Of a stretch of 64,000 bases of DNA, positions 44,327 through 53,498 are shown piece after piece. The DNA comes from Rubripirellula lacrimiformis (GTDB taxonomy: Bacteria; Planctomycetota; Planctomycetia; Pirellulales; Pirellulaceae), in NCBI RefSeq assembly GCF_007741535.1, contig NZ_CP036525.1, positions 2,852,001 through 2,916,000 on the forward strand, read 5' to 3'. Position 1 is the stretch's first letter. Every line of letters begins with the position of its first letter. The notes beneath the pieces are model-generated. The model was not told where the DNA came from, made no database searches, and saw only the letters and a list, made by a program, of their open reading frames with translations. The translations under genes were made by a program, and so were the position numbers.

Positions 44327-44686
44327 CTAATTCCCGCCGGTGAGGGTCGAAATCACGCTGTCCAAGCCAGGCAATTTCAGGTCCATGTCGTCGACCATGT
44401 TGGTGATCGATTCGGCGTACAGCTTTTTGGCTGCTGCGCCGGCGGCATTGGTGGCTTCTACGATGGCGGATTCCAGTTCGCTGCCCGCTAGTGATTCGTC
44501 CGAAATTCGGACGGACTGGACTTCACCGGTTCCATTCATCACCACTTCGACCGACCCGCCGGCCGACGACGCCGAAACCGATTCGTCCTTCATCCGGTCG
44601 TTCAGCTCTCGCATTCGATCAGGCAACTGTTGCAGCGACCCCATCATCGAAGCGATGTTGCCGAGATTCCCAAGTCCTTTGAACAT
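44327..44686 (-). CDS. ebfC: YbaB/EbfC nucleoid-associated protein
   Basis: The ATG at 44686 has AAGGA about ten bases upstream; an ATG at 44704 has none. The product of 119 residues begins MFKGLGNLGNIASMMGSLQQ and has SVEVVMNGTGEVQSVRISD and a C-terminal amphipathic helix, typical of the YbaB family, which binds DNA. Its placement directly before recR is characteristic. Confidence 0.92.
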   Translation of the reverse strand: MFKGLGNLGNIASMMGSLQQLPDRMRELNDRMKDESVSASSAGGSVEVVMNGTGEVQSVRISDESLAGSELESAIVEATNAAGAAAKKLYAESITNMVDDMDLKLPGLDSVISTLTGGN

Positions 44687-44860
44687 ATCGAATGGTTCCT
44701 TCATGACGTGGCCGTCATCGCTCGATCGCCGATCCACGTGCGCCGTTGATCGGCGCCATGAAAGCGGGGCATCGAAATGCGATGATGCCACGTGTCGGTA
44801 GTTGTGATTGAATTCGAGCCCGGATTGTATCCAGATATCGGACCTGCGGTATGACGTGGC

Positions 44861-46003
44861 TTATACCGCAGCCATCTCCTCGATCGACCACTGGGTATAG
44901 TCGTTCGGATCGCGTCGAACACGGTTGTACACGGTGTCGCGTTCGATGGGATCGCGTCCGGCTTCAACAATCAATTGCTTGATGTCATCCACCGACAAGC
45001 ATTCCGGCGTTGTGGCGCCGGCATCGTGGTAGATCAATTCGTGTCGGACGGTCCCGTCGATATCGTCGGCGCCGTAGGCGAGCGCCGCCTGCGCCGTCTC
45101 GATGCCCAGCATGATCCAGTACGCTTTGATGTGTTGGATATTGTCCAGCATCAGTCGGCTGACCGCCATCGTGCGCAGGTCCATCAGCGCCGACGGTTTC
45201 TTCAGATCCGACAGCTTTGTATTCTCGGGGTGGAACGCTAGCGGGATGAAGACCTGGAATCCGCCCGTTTGGTCCTGCAGTTCACGCAGTCGTAGCAGGT
45301 GGTCGATGCGGTGATACGCGTTTTCCACGTGCCCGTACAACATGGTGCAGTTGGTGCGCAACCCAATTTCGTGGGCGTTTCGGTGGATGTCCAACCAAGC
45401 ATGGGTGTTGGCTTTGTGTTCGCAAAGTTGGTCGCGAACTTCGGGGTGGAAAATTTCGGCACCGCCGCCCGGCATGCTGCCCAGACCTGCCGAACGCAGA
45501 TCCTCCAGCACCCAGCGAACGGATTTTTTGGTTTGGAATTCAAACCAATTGATCTCTACCGCCGTCCAACCCTTCAGGTGGATTTGGGGGAAGTTCTCGT
45601 GCAGCAATTCGATCAGGTGCCGGTACCACTGGTACGGTTTCTGGTGATGAAGTCCACCCACGATGTGCATTTCGGTGCACCCGTTGTCGGTCGCTTCCTG
45701 CCCGCGGGCGATCACCTGTTCATCGCTCATCGTGTACCCCTTGGGGTCACGCAGATCGCTCCGGAACGCACAAAACCGACATCGGTAAACGCAGACGTTG
45801 GTCGGGTTCAGGTGGGTGTTGATGTTGAAATAGCCCGCATTGCCGTTTTTGCGTTCGCGAACCAGGTTGGCCAGTTCGCCGACGGCCTGCAGGGGGACCT
45901 GGGGATCGTACAGAAAAATCCCGTCGTCCAGCGACAGTCGCTGGTCGGCTTCGACCTTGTCGCGAATTTCTCGGAACCGGGCGGATCGTTCGGTGGCGTT
46001 CAT
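44861..46003 (-). CDS. mqnE: Aminofutalosine synthase (radical SAM)
   Basis: The 380-residue protein has the radical SAM motif CVYRCRFCAF (about residue 72), MHIVGGLHHQKPYQWY, and GWTAVEINWF, with LGSMPGGGAEIFHP further on. These match MqnE, which joins 3-(1-carboxyvinyloxy)benzoate to SAM-derived adenosine in the futalosine route to menaquinone. No other mqn genes are next to it except the prenyltransferase just upstream in transcription. Confidence 0.93.
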   Translation of the reverse strand: MNATERSARFREIRDKVEADQRLSLDDGIFLYDPQVPLQAVGELANLVRERKNGNAGYFNINTHLNPTNVCVYRCRFCAFRSDLRDPKGYTMSDEQVIARGQEATDNGCTEMHIVGGLHHQKPYQWYRHLIELLHENFPQIHLKGWTAVEINWFEFQTKKSVRWVLEDLRSAGLGSMPGGGAEIFHPEVRDQLCEHKANTHAWLDIHRNAHEIGLRTNCTMLYGHVENAYHRIDHLLRLRELQDQTGGFQVFIPLAFHPENTKLSDLKKPSALMDLRTMAVSRLMLDNIQHIKAYWIMLGIETAQAALAYGADDIDGTVRHELIYHDAGATTPECLSVDDIKQLIVEAGRDPIERDTVYNRVRRDPNDYTQWSIEEMAAV

Positions 46004-46089
46004 CGCGCGTGCATCAGTGGAAGGAGCGTGGAAAATACGATTGACTGCGAGTTTAACAACCGCAAGCCTCGGTGATCAGGCAACATCTG

Positions 46090-47025
46090 TCAAAGCCAGA
46101 TGCAGTCGATCGAACCGGCGGCCAGCAGTGCCAGGCTAATCGCCGCATTGGTGTCGAAAAATGCTTGGTTGACCCGGTCCAACTCGCCCGGGCGTACCAG
46201 AGAGTGTTGCCGGATCACCAGCAGAGCGACCAAGACCCAGACTCCGGCAAAGATCGGCCCCAAGCCGCTGGCCCGCCCCGCCCAGATCAGGGCAAGCAGC
46301 AATCCCAGCATCACCATATGGCTTATCCGGGCGATCCGAAGCGCCCCGGCTACTCCGAATCGTGCCGGAATGCTGTGCAGCCCGCTTTCAGCATCAAAAT
46401 CGGCGTCTTGGCAGGCATAGATAATGTCGAAACCAGTGACCCAGGCGGCAACCACGGCAGCCAGAACCAACGGTGCGATCAAATCCGCCGGATTCGCAAT
46501 CGATTGCGGGCCGCGAATCGCTAACCAGACGCAGATCGGTGACAGGCTAAGGGCTACCCCCAGCCACAAATGGGCGGCCGACGTGAACCGCTTCGCCAAG
46601 CTGTACCCGCATAGGAACATCAGAACGGGGACGGAAGCGATCAACGGAATCCGATTTGGCAAAAACAACAGTGTCGATGCGATGAATCCAACGCTGCACA
46701 TCGCTGTGAACATCACGACTTCACCCCGACCCAAAATCCCCGCCGGCAGATGTCGCCCGGCGGTTCGCGGGTTCTTTGCATCGATCCGCTGGTCAACCAA
46801 CCGGTTGAACGCCATCGCGGCGCTACGAGCGAAAATCATGCACAGCAGTATCCCTGCAAGATCGCGGAAACGCAGAGTCGGTGTTTCCCCCGATGGCAAC
46901 CGAGCGGTGAATGCCATCACCGTCGCCAGCGCCGCAAAGGGTAAGGCGAAGATCGTATGACTGAATCGGATCAGCCCTAGCCAGTCCCCTAATCGACTGC
47001 CTGTGGTCTTCGTCGTTTGATTCAT
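46090..47025 (-). CDS. mqnP: UbiA-type prenyltransferase, probable MqnP
   Basis: The 311-residue membrane protein has the two Asp-rich motifs of UbiA enzymes, NRLVDQRIDAKNPRTAGR and DIIYACQDADFDAESG, and about eight hydrophobic helices. Since it lies 86 bp before mqnE, it probably attaches the polyprenyl chain to the naphthoate precursor in futalosine-type menaquinone synthesis. The alternative, 4-hydroxybenzoate prenyltransferase, cannot be excluded from sequence. Confidence 0.85.
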   Translation of the reverse strand: MNQTTKTTGSRLGDWLGLIRFSHTIFALPFAALATVMAFTARLPSGETPTLRFRDLAGILLCMIFARSAAMAFNRLVDQRIDAKNPRTAGRHLPAGILGRGEVVMFTAMCSVGFIASTLLFLPNRIPLIASVPVLMFLCGYSLAKRFTSAAHLWLGVALSLSPICVWLAIRGPQSIANPADLIAPLVLAAVVAAWVTGFDIIYACQDADFDAESGLHSIPARFGVAGALRIARISHMVMLGLLLALIWAGRASGLGPIFAGVWVLVALLVIRQHSLVRPGELDRVNQAFFDTNAAISLALLAAGSIDCIWL

Positions 47026-47573
47026 CGGTGGACGGTGCAGGCGCGGGGGAGAGAGAATAGGCGTGATGCGGTGGCGTCCCGGCGAGACGGCTGGTGCAAT
47101 AACCGCAACCCGATCCGCGGTATCACTGGTCGGTTGCTTTGCCGCGACCAGGTTGCTGAGGCCTGATTTTGCCGTAATCCAGCGGATTGGTAAATCGCTG
47201 GGGCAGACGAAGACGCTGTTTGCACCATTTCAGATGGATTCGCCCTTCCAAGAGCCAACTTTCGTCAGCCGTTTCGGCCAACTGAGCAAAGCATTTCGTA
47301 GCGCAAATCGCCAAGACTTTCGATGGTCGCGTGATCCGCCGGGGGCCCCCCAAATGCCAGTGGCCTCACCATCGCCATTCAGGGTTCGACCAAATCGACA
47401 AACCGTAGACGGCATGTCGCTTCATGAGCCGCTAGGCGCTAGCCTCGGCTGCGTCACGCAAGAACCGGAGCTATCGCCCAAGCGGCTTATATTCCGATTC
47501 GAAAGACAACCCGTTGCCGAGTCCCTCTACCCAAAACTGCCCACGCTACCGAACGACTGCCTGCAGTACCTGC
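47026..47573. other. Intergenic region without a supportable gene
   Basis: About 550 bp. A plus-strand frame from 47063 runs into the sigma-factor gene and is not protein-like. A minus-strand frame around 47123-47353 has some ordered composition (WLLEGRIHLKWCKQRL) but no recognised family. Confidence 0.4.
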
Positions 47574-48758
47574 TTACTGTTGTTCCAGTTCCGCAAACGA
47601 CGCATCGCCTGACATGTCTCGCAACTTGTCCATCGCACGGCGTTCCAATTGCCGCACTCGTTCTTTCGATATGCCGAGTCGATCAGCAAGCGATTGAAGC
47701 GTGTGGACCTTGCGATGCGAACCGAGCGAAAATCGAGCTCGGATGATTAGTTTTTCGCGGCGGTCTAGGGCGTCCAGCATGACGGCCAGACGGCTGCGCA
47801 GTTCATGCCAGCGTTTTTCGCTGATCGCGGACACGCGTGTTTCGTCGTCGAATTCGATGTCCATGTCCTGCAACCCGCCGATCACCTTTTGGCGATCCTG
47901 CTGATTGGTGACCACGGTTTGATACGAACCACGTCGAACCACTTGGGTGGCGTAGGTGCTAAATCGAAACCCGCGGTCGAAGTCGAACTTCTCTACCGCC
48001 CGAATCAAGCCCACGATTCCATCGCTGAGCAAGTCGTCAAACGTGTTGTTTGGATTGACGAACTTCTTGACGATCGAAAAGACCAGACGCAAGTTCGCTT
48101 CGACAATCCGGTCGCGGTGCCATTCAGCCAAGGCAACAAACCGTTCGACGAGTGCTAGCCGAGCGCGCGAAGGTCGGTCGACGTTCAACAGGCTGCGATG
48201 CACGCTGGCTTGATGCATCAGGAAGTTGAAACGCTGGAACAGGATCACTTCTTGTTCTGGGGTCAACAAAGATGCTTCGCACAACCGACACAGGTGAATG
48301 GGAAGGTCGACACCGCTCTTTCGAACCGCCGCGATGCCCTGTTCGCTCTTTCGCGGTTGCAGGTCAAGCGACGTCGCAAAGATGGTCTTTCCGGCGGTCG
48401 CTTTGGTAAAGCCAGGATTGGAAATGAAGGCGAGTTCGCGTTTCAGCCAGGTTTGCGTCAGTCGCCGCAGTTGTTCAGAGTCCAAGCCGGCCAAGTCTTT
48501 CAGCGTTTCAGCGACGTCCGAATTTGCACTTGCCAATTCCGACGACTTCAACCAGCCCGGCGTTCGCGCCGGAACGGCCGTCGCGGTCAACTGGATCCCC
48601 GCCTGACCATCGACGTCCTGTGATTCTGGACTTTGCAATTCAGTGTGGTCGGATTGCGAATCGACAGCTGATGAGGTCCCTGCGGACGATTCCGAAGTCC
48701 GATCGGTTCGCGACTTCTTGGCGCTGGTTCTCGCCTTAGTGGCTGCGGGCTGAGACAT
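47574..48758 (-). CDS. Sigma-70 family RNA polymerase sigma factor
   Basis: The 394-residue protein has a long Ser/Thr-rich N-terminus (about 60 residues), followed by a region resembling sigma region 1.2. Region 2 has EANLRLVFSIVKKFVNPNN, FDDLLSDGIVGLIRAVEKFD and FRFSTYATQVVRRGSYQTV. Region 3 is short and diverged. Region 4 has LADRLGISKERVRQLERRAMDKL. It is an alternative sigma factor, not the housekeeping RpoD, as the usual region 3 and the region 2.4 residues differ. It is divergent from the MerR/B12-type regulator, with 268 bp between their starts. Confidence 0.88.
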   Translation of the reverse strand: MSQPAATKARTSAKKSRTDRTSESSAGTSSAVDSQSDHTELQSPESQDVDGQAGIQLTATAVPARTPGWLKSSELASANSDVAETLKDLAGLDSEQLRRLTQTWLKRELAFISNPGFTKATAGKTIFATSLDLQPRKSEQGIAAVRKSGVDLPIHLCRLCEASLLTPEQEVILFQRFNFLMHQASVHRSLLNVDRPSRARLALVERFVALAEWHRDRIVEANLRLVFSIVKKFVNPNNTFDDLLSDGIVGLIRAVEKFDFDRGFRFSTYATQVVRRGSYQTVVTNQQDRQKVIGGLQDMDIEFDDETRVSAISEKRWHELRSRLAVMLDALDRREKLIIRARFSLGSHRKVHTLQSLADRLGISKERVRQLERRAMDKLRDMSGDASFAELEQQ

Positions 48759-49026
48759 CTCGAAACTCCGTAGGGATCGTTGTGGGTCTTCGCTGCGCGG
48801 ATGATGTGAACGTTTTGGGTTTGCAAAACGTTCACTTAGGTATATCCTGATGATTCACCTGCGGCAATGGCTGTGGTGATTGAAACCCCCAGAAAGGCAA
48901 AGGTTGCTCTAAAAATCAGCAATGTCGCTGATTTGTCATCAGGTTTGGGGGCAGAACCACCGGGTTGGATGTTATGATGCCAGCCTGATCAAAAAACGTT
49001 CAAAACGTCCAGGTTTAGCATTCTCT

Positions 49027-49908
49027 ATGGTCGCTCGACAGCCGCAATATTCGCCCAAGCAGGTCGCCGAAGCATTGGGGGCCAGTGAATCGTCCGTCAA
49101 ACGATGGTGTGATTCGGGGGCGATCCCGATCATCCGAACGTTGGGCGGTCATCGGCGGATCACTTTGGACGGGCTTCAGCAATACCTACGCACATCCGGC
49201 CGCGTGTTGGTGGACGCGGATGTTTTGGGGCTGCCGGATTTGCCGCTATCCAGGCCGGCGGTAATCCCCGGCCAGGATTGTGAGATTCGTCGCGCGTTTC
49301 GGCAGTCGTTGGCTGCATGCGACGAAGACGGTTGCCGCGCCCTGCTGCGGCGATACATCGAATCGGGGCGCAGTCGCAGCGAGGCCGCCGATGATCTGAT
49401 CACCGACGCGATGCATGGCATCGGGCACGCTTGGCAATGCAACGATCTGGATCCGTATCAAGAACGGCGTGCCTGCGACGCGTGCATTCGGATGATCAAC
49501 GAGTTGCGTGCCGAATTGCCAACCTGTCCGGTGGACGCTCCCATGGCGATCGGCGGTTCGCTTTCCGGCGATCCTTACCAGTTGCCCACGTCGCTGGTTG
49601 AGCTTTCCCTACGCGAAGCCGGTTGGAATGCGATCAGCTTGGGAAGCAACCTGCCGGTGGAAAGTTTTCGCCAGGCGGTCTTTGATATGAAACCCAAGAT
49701 GGTTTGGCTAAGCGTTTCTGTTGTCGGCCAACCCAGCGAGTTTGTTTCCAACCAGAACCGATTGGCCGACCAATTGGGCGACGACGTGGCATTATTGGTT
49801 GGCGGCCGCGGCGTGACCGATGGCCTGCGTCCCAAGCTGCGATACACCGCGTACTGTGACGGACTGCGGCATCTGGTCGAACTGGCGTCGGTGTTGATCG
49901 ACGCCTAA
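49027..49908 (+). CDS. MerR-type regulator with cobalamin-binding-like domain
   Basis: From the ATG at 49027 the product has 293 residues. The N-terminal helix-turn-helix (YSPKQVAEALGASESSVKRW then LGGHRRITLDGLQQYL) is MerR/excisionase-like. The C-terminal 200 residues have the layout of B12-binding sensors such as CarH/LitR: a helical cap domain with GIGHAWQCNDLDPYQERRA, then a Rossmann-like domain with GGSLSGDPYQLPTSLVEL. In B12-binding proteins this site reads D-x-H-x-x-G; here the His is Tyr (GDPYQL), so canonical cobalamin ligation is doubtful. The gene is divergent from a sigma factor, as LitR genes can be. Confidence 0.75.
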   Translation: MVARQPQYSPKQVAEALGASESSVKRWCDSGAIPIIRTLGGHRRITLDGLQQYLRTSGRVLVDADVLGLPDLPLSRPAVIPGQDCEIRRAFRQSLAACDEDGCRALLRRYIESGRSRSEAADDLITDAMHGIGHAWQCNDLDPYQERRACDACIRMINELRAELPTCPVDAPMAIGGSLSGDPYQLPTSLVELSLREAGWNAISLGSNLPVESFRQAVFDMKPKMVWLSVSVVGQPSEFVSNQNRLADQLGDDVALLVGGRGVTDGLRPKLRYTAYCDGLRHLVELASVLIDA

Positions 49909-49927
49909 TTCGATCTTCCCATACCGG

Positions 49928-51277
49928 TCACACCAATTGATCTAGCACGCCGCTGCTGTCACCGAATTGGTCGGCCTTGGCGCCCATTTGCTGCATCATC
50001 CAAACGTAAAGATTGCACAGCGGTGTGCCGTTTTTGTATTTCAGGTGTCGGCCCGTTTTGATCCGATTGCCGGCCGCACCGGCCATCAGGATCGGCAAGT
50101 CGTCATGGTTGTGGCGATCCCCATCACTGATCCCGCTGCCGTAGACCAACATGCAATTGTCGAGCAGCGAACCGTTACCTTCGGGAGTGCGTTTCATGCG
50201 ATCCAGTAGGTAGGCGAACCGTTCAATGTGGTAGCGGTTGATCTTCGCGATGTGTTCCTGTTTGTGTTCGCTTTTGCCGTGGTGAGACAATTCGTGGTGT
50301 CCTTCGCTGACACCGATTTCGGGATAACTTCGGTTGCTGCCGGCGTTGGTGAACATGAACGACAAGATGCGGGTGCTGTCGGTCTGATAGGCCAGCGTCA
50401 CCATGTCCATCATCAATTCCGCATGCTTGCTCAGTTCCTTGGGCACGCCACTGGGCCGCGGGTAATCGGGAACACCGTCTTCGTTCAAACGAAGTTTTTC
50501 GGCACCGCCCACGCGTTTTTCGACGTCGCGGACTGAATACAGATATTCGTCTAGTTTGCGTTGGTCGACCGCCGGCAGAGTCTTGTGCAGCTGGTTGGCG
50601 TCTTCCAGCACGAAGTCCAGAATGCTCTTGCGATACTTTTCACGAACGCTGCGGGCTTGCCGAGTTTCTTTCACGGCCTGGCCAGCGAACAACCGGTCAA
50701 ACAGGGATCCCGGATCGACTTCTTTGGACATCGGATTCGTCGGGCCGCGCCACGACATGTTCGACGCATAGGCACAGCTATAACCGCTGTCGCAATTGCC
50801 TGCTTGGGCGCTGGCTTCCAGCCCCAGTTCAAGCGAGGCAAAGCGGGTTCGATCGCCCACGTATTTCGCCGTCATCTGGTCGATCGAAATGCCGTTTTGG
50901 ATGTCGGCACCGTTGGTTTTCCGTGGGTGCGATCCGGTCAAAAAGGCAGCGACGCTCCGCGCATGATCGCCTCCGCCATCGCCGTGAGCCCGCGCGCCAT
51001 CCAACGTCAGACCGGACAGAATGTTGATCGAATCCTGGTGGTCGGCCAGTTTGGCCAACGTCGGCGGTAGGTCGAATTTGAAACCATCTTTCTTGGGCGT
51101 CCAGTCAGGCATGTGCATGCCATTGGGAACGTAAAAGAATCCCATCCGCAGCGGTGCACTCTGGTTGGGGCTGGCTGCCGAAAGCAAACGCGATGGTGAC
51201 ATCACATCTAGCAGCGGCAGGGCAACGGCGGTTCCTAAACCTCGCAGGACCGTGCGACGAGAGAGCGAATGAGGCAT
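49928..51277 (-). CDS. DUF1552 protein, Tat-exported
   Basis: The ATG at 51277 begins MPHSLSRRTVLRGLGTAVAL, a Tat-type signal, for a product of 449 residues. The DUF1552 domain has RMGFFYVPNGMHMPDW, the SILDFV region, and LVYGSGISDGDRHNHDDLPI. The family is of unknown function and is usually found beside DUF1592-type cytochromes, as here. It follows the DUF1592 gene by about 300 bp and is a paralogue of the gene at 53499. The stretch 51278-51583 shows nothing else. Confidence 0.88.
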   Translation of the reverse strand: MPHSLSRRTVLRGLGTAVALPLLDVMSPSRLLSAASPNQSAPLRMGFFYVPNGMHMPDWTPKKDGFKFDLPPTLAKLADHQDSINILSGLTLDGARAHGDGGGDHARSVAAFLTGSHPRKTNGADIQNGISIDQMTAKYVGDRTRFASLELGLEASAQAGNCDSGYSCAYASNMSWRGPTNPMSKEVDPGSLFDRLFAGQAVKETRQARSVREKYRKSILDFVLEDANQLHKTLPAVDQRKLDEYLYSVRDVEKRVGGAEKLRLNEDGVPDYPRPSGVPKELSKHAELMMDMVTLAYQTDSTRILSFMFTNAGSNRSYPEIGVSEGHHELSHHGKSEHKQEHIAKINRYHIERFAYLLDRMKRTPEGNGSLLDNCMLVYGSGISDGDRHNHDDLPILMAGAAGNRIKTGRHLKYKNGTPLCNLYVWMMQQMGAKADQFGDSSGVLDQLV

Positions 51278-51583
51278 GCGATCACTTCTGAAATGTTGGA
51301 TGGGCGACGTGTCCATTGTACCTTCCGGCGCAATCGTATGACCGGCCGGCGCTAAGATGTTGGTCCATTTGACTTTGCCCCCCCCACGAAGTGGCGGTCA
51401 CTGCCCGCGGAATCCCTGTAGCCGGCACCCCCCAACGCATACCGTGCCCGCCCAAGTGCCGCGCGTCGCAGTCTTTTCTAAGCGTCCTGGGATTGGCAAG
51501 AATTCCCTGAGCACGACGGATCGTAACGGCGTCCAGACATCTCCGGCGCCGTGAACACTTTCTCTTGAAACCTGGCCGGCGCA

Positions 51584-53497
51584 CTAGAAGGCGGGGTCTG
51601 ACCGATGGGTAAATGGGAAGCTTTGGACGATCGTCATGACGAGTGCCGAGAACTGGTCGTTATTCTTGGACATCGCATCCATCGCGTCGGCGATCACGCA
51701 CGGATCGATTTCACGCGGGCCACGACCGAGCGCGTAAATCAAAAGCTGCTCGGCCAGCGTCTGTTTCAAATCATCCTTGCGAGCGATCAGCATATCTTTC
51801 AGGCCTTCCGGTCCAGCGATCATCCCGTACTGTTCCAGGTCGCTGGATGCGTCGATGGTTTGCCCGGCATCTTCGGTCCGCCAGCGCCCGATTGCGTCGT
51901 AGTTTTCTAGCGTGAATCCGATCGGATCCATCTTGGCATGGCAAGCGGCGCACTGCGGATCGGCCCGATGCTTTTCAAGCATCTGTCGCAGCGTCATCGT
52001 GTGCGTCGCATCCTTGGACGCGATCAGTTCAGGGACATCCGGCGGTGGAGGCGGTGGCGGGTCGCCTAGAAAGGTACCGGCGATGTAGTTGCCACGACGG
52101 GGAACATTGGTTCGACCCGGATCCGATTGCAGCGTCAGTAGGGCGGCCGAAACGACAACGCCCCCGCGGCGACGGTCCGGCAACTGGACTCGATGGAACC
52201 CCTTCTTTTCAATCGCGGGTAGTCCGTAGTGCTTGGCCAATGCTGTGTCGACAAACGTGTAATCCGCATCCACTAGGTCCGTCACCGGGCGATCGCTGCG
52301 AATGATTTCGTAAAGCACCCGTTCCACCTCGCGGCGCATCGATCGATTCAACGCGGGCGTCATTTCAGGAAAACGCTTGGCATCCACTGGGTGGCTGATC
52401 AGCGAACTGTACTGCAACCACTGGGCAAAGAAACCGCGGACCAATCCGTCGGCGACTTTGCGATGGCGAAGCATTCGGTGGACCTGACGTTGCAGTTCGT
52501 CGCCGCGCAGCAGGTCACCACTTTCGGCGGACTCGCGAAGCAATTGGTCCGGAGGTGCCGCCCATAAAAAGAAACTCAGCCGCGATGCCAAATCATACGC
52601 ATCGACTTGATACGGTTCGTCGCTCGGTTCACCCTGCGGCGGCGATTCGATTCGCATGAAAAATCGAGGTGACATCAACACCGCGGACATCGCGTTTCGC
52701 ATCGACGTCCGGTGATCCGCCCCTTGCTGGATCGAAATGGCATAGATTTGGTTCAGTCCAGCCAGGAAGTCCGGGGCGGCCGGCCGGCGAAAGGCGCGGT
52801 CCGCAAACTCGTTCAGCAGCTGGTGGGCTGTTTCCGGGGCCGGGTTTGGGTCGCTTCCGAAGAAGTGTTCAGCCAGCGCATGGTTCGTTTCTGCCGCGAC
52901 CACCAATGCATCGCAAACGGTTTCGGCGGCGGCACGGTAATGACTGACCTCGACCGACGTCAGTCCCGACGCCCCGCCGATTCCAACAAAACCAAAGCTT
53001 GTCGGTTCGGGCGGAAAGTCGTTGGCAGGCCGGATGGGTAACCCGGTAAGGTCTTCGATCGCAAGGTTGTATTCGTGCCGGGTTAGCCGGCGGGCGGGTG
53101 GCGTGCCGGGGAGATGGACCGAATCGCAATCGATGTGCCCGAGGTGCGAATCCAGGTAGGTGATGATCTTGCTGCGATCGTCGTCCGACAGCTTTCGAGC
53201 ATCGTCGGGAGGCATCTGTTCGGACCGAAGCACGTCCAGCACCGTTTCCCATTTGTTTCGGTTTCGCAGCACCAATCGTGGGTTTTCGTCCTGACGCAAG
53301 TTCACATTGCCAGCGGCATCATCATCGCGGTGACAGCGATAGCAGTGGCGTTGTAGCAGCGGTTCGATTTCACGATCCCAGGATACCGGCGGTTCATCGG
53401 CGCCCGCCGGCGTCGACAGCAACGAAAGGATCGCCGCTTGCATCATTGCAAACGCCCACGCGCCGCGCCGGATCGACAGTCGATGGTTCGCTTGCAT
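51584..53497 (-). CDS. Planctomycete c-type cytochrome with DUF1587/1592/1588/1585 domains
   Basis: The 637-residue protein has a signal peptide and an N-terminal c-type heme site CYRCH (about residue 53). Then come DUF1587 (RRLTRHEYNLAIEDLTGLP), DUF1592 (FFMRIESPP, then YDLASRLSFFLWAAPPD), DUF1588 (RRGGVVVSAALLTLQSDPG), and DUF1585 at the end (LIYALGRG). A second heme-like CAACH motif lies in CAACHAKMDPIGFTLENY. It is an exported multidomain protein of unproven substrate. The next gene starts one base after its ATG. Confidence 0.9.
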   Translation of the reverse strand: MQANHRLSIRRGAWAFAMMQAAILSLLSTPAGADEPPVSWDREIEPLLQRHCYRCHRDDDAAGNVNLRQDENPRLVLRNRNKWETVLDVLRSEQMPPDDARKLSDDDRSKIITYLDSHLGHIDCDSVHLPGTPPARRLTRHEYNLAIEDLTGLPIRPANDFPPEPTSFGFVGIGGASGLTSVEVSHYRAAAETVCDALVVAAETNHALAEHFFGSDPNPAPETAHQLLNEFADRAFRRPAAPDFLAGLNQIYAISIQQGADHRTSMRNAMSAVLMSPRFFMRIESPPQGEPSDEPYQVDAYDLASRLSFFLWAAPPDQLLRESAESGDLLRGDELQRQVHRMLRHRKVADGLVRGFFAQWLQYSSLISHPVDAKRFPEMTPALNRSMRREVERVLYEIIRSDRPVTDLVDADYTFVDTALAKHYGLPAIEKKGFHRVQLPDRRRGGVVVSAALLTLQSDPGRTNVPRRGNYIAGTFLGDPPPPPPPDVPELIASKDATHTMTLRQMLEKHRADPQCAACHAKMDPIGFTLENYDAIGRWRTEDAGQTIDASSDLEQYGMIAGPEGLKDMLIARKDDLKQTLAEQLLIYALGRGPREIDPCVIADAMDAMSKNNDQFSALVMTIVQSFPFTHRSDPAF

Positions 53498-53498
53498 A

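Noticed and set aside
47063-47746. Plus-strand frame of 227 codons before and into the sigma-factor gene
   Set aside because: It overlaps the sigma-factor 3' end, has no recognised domain and no ribosome-binding site.
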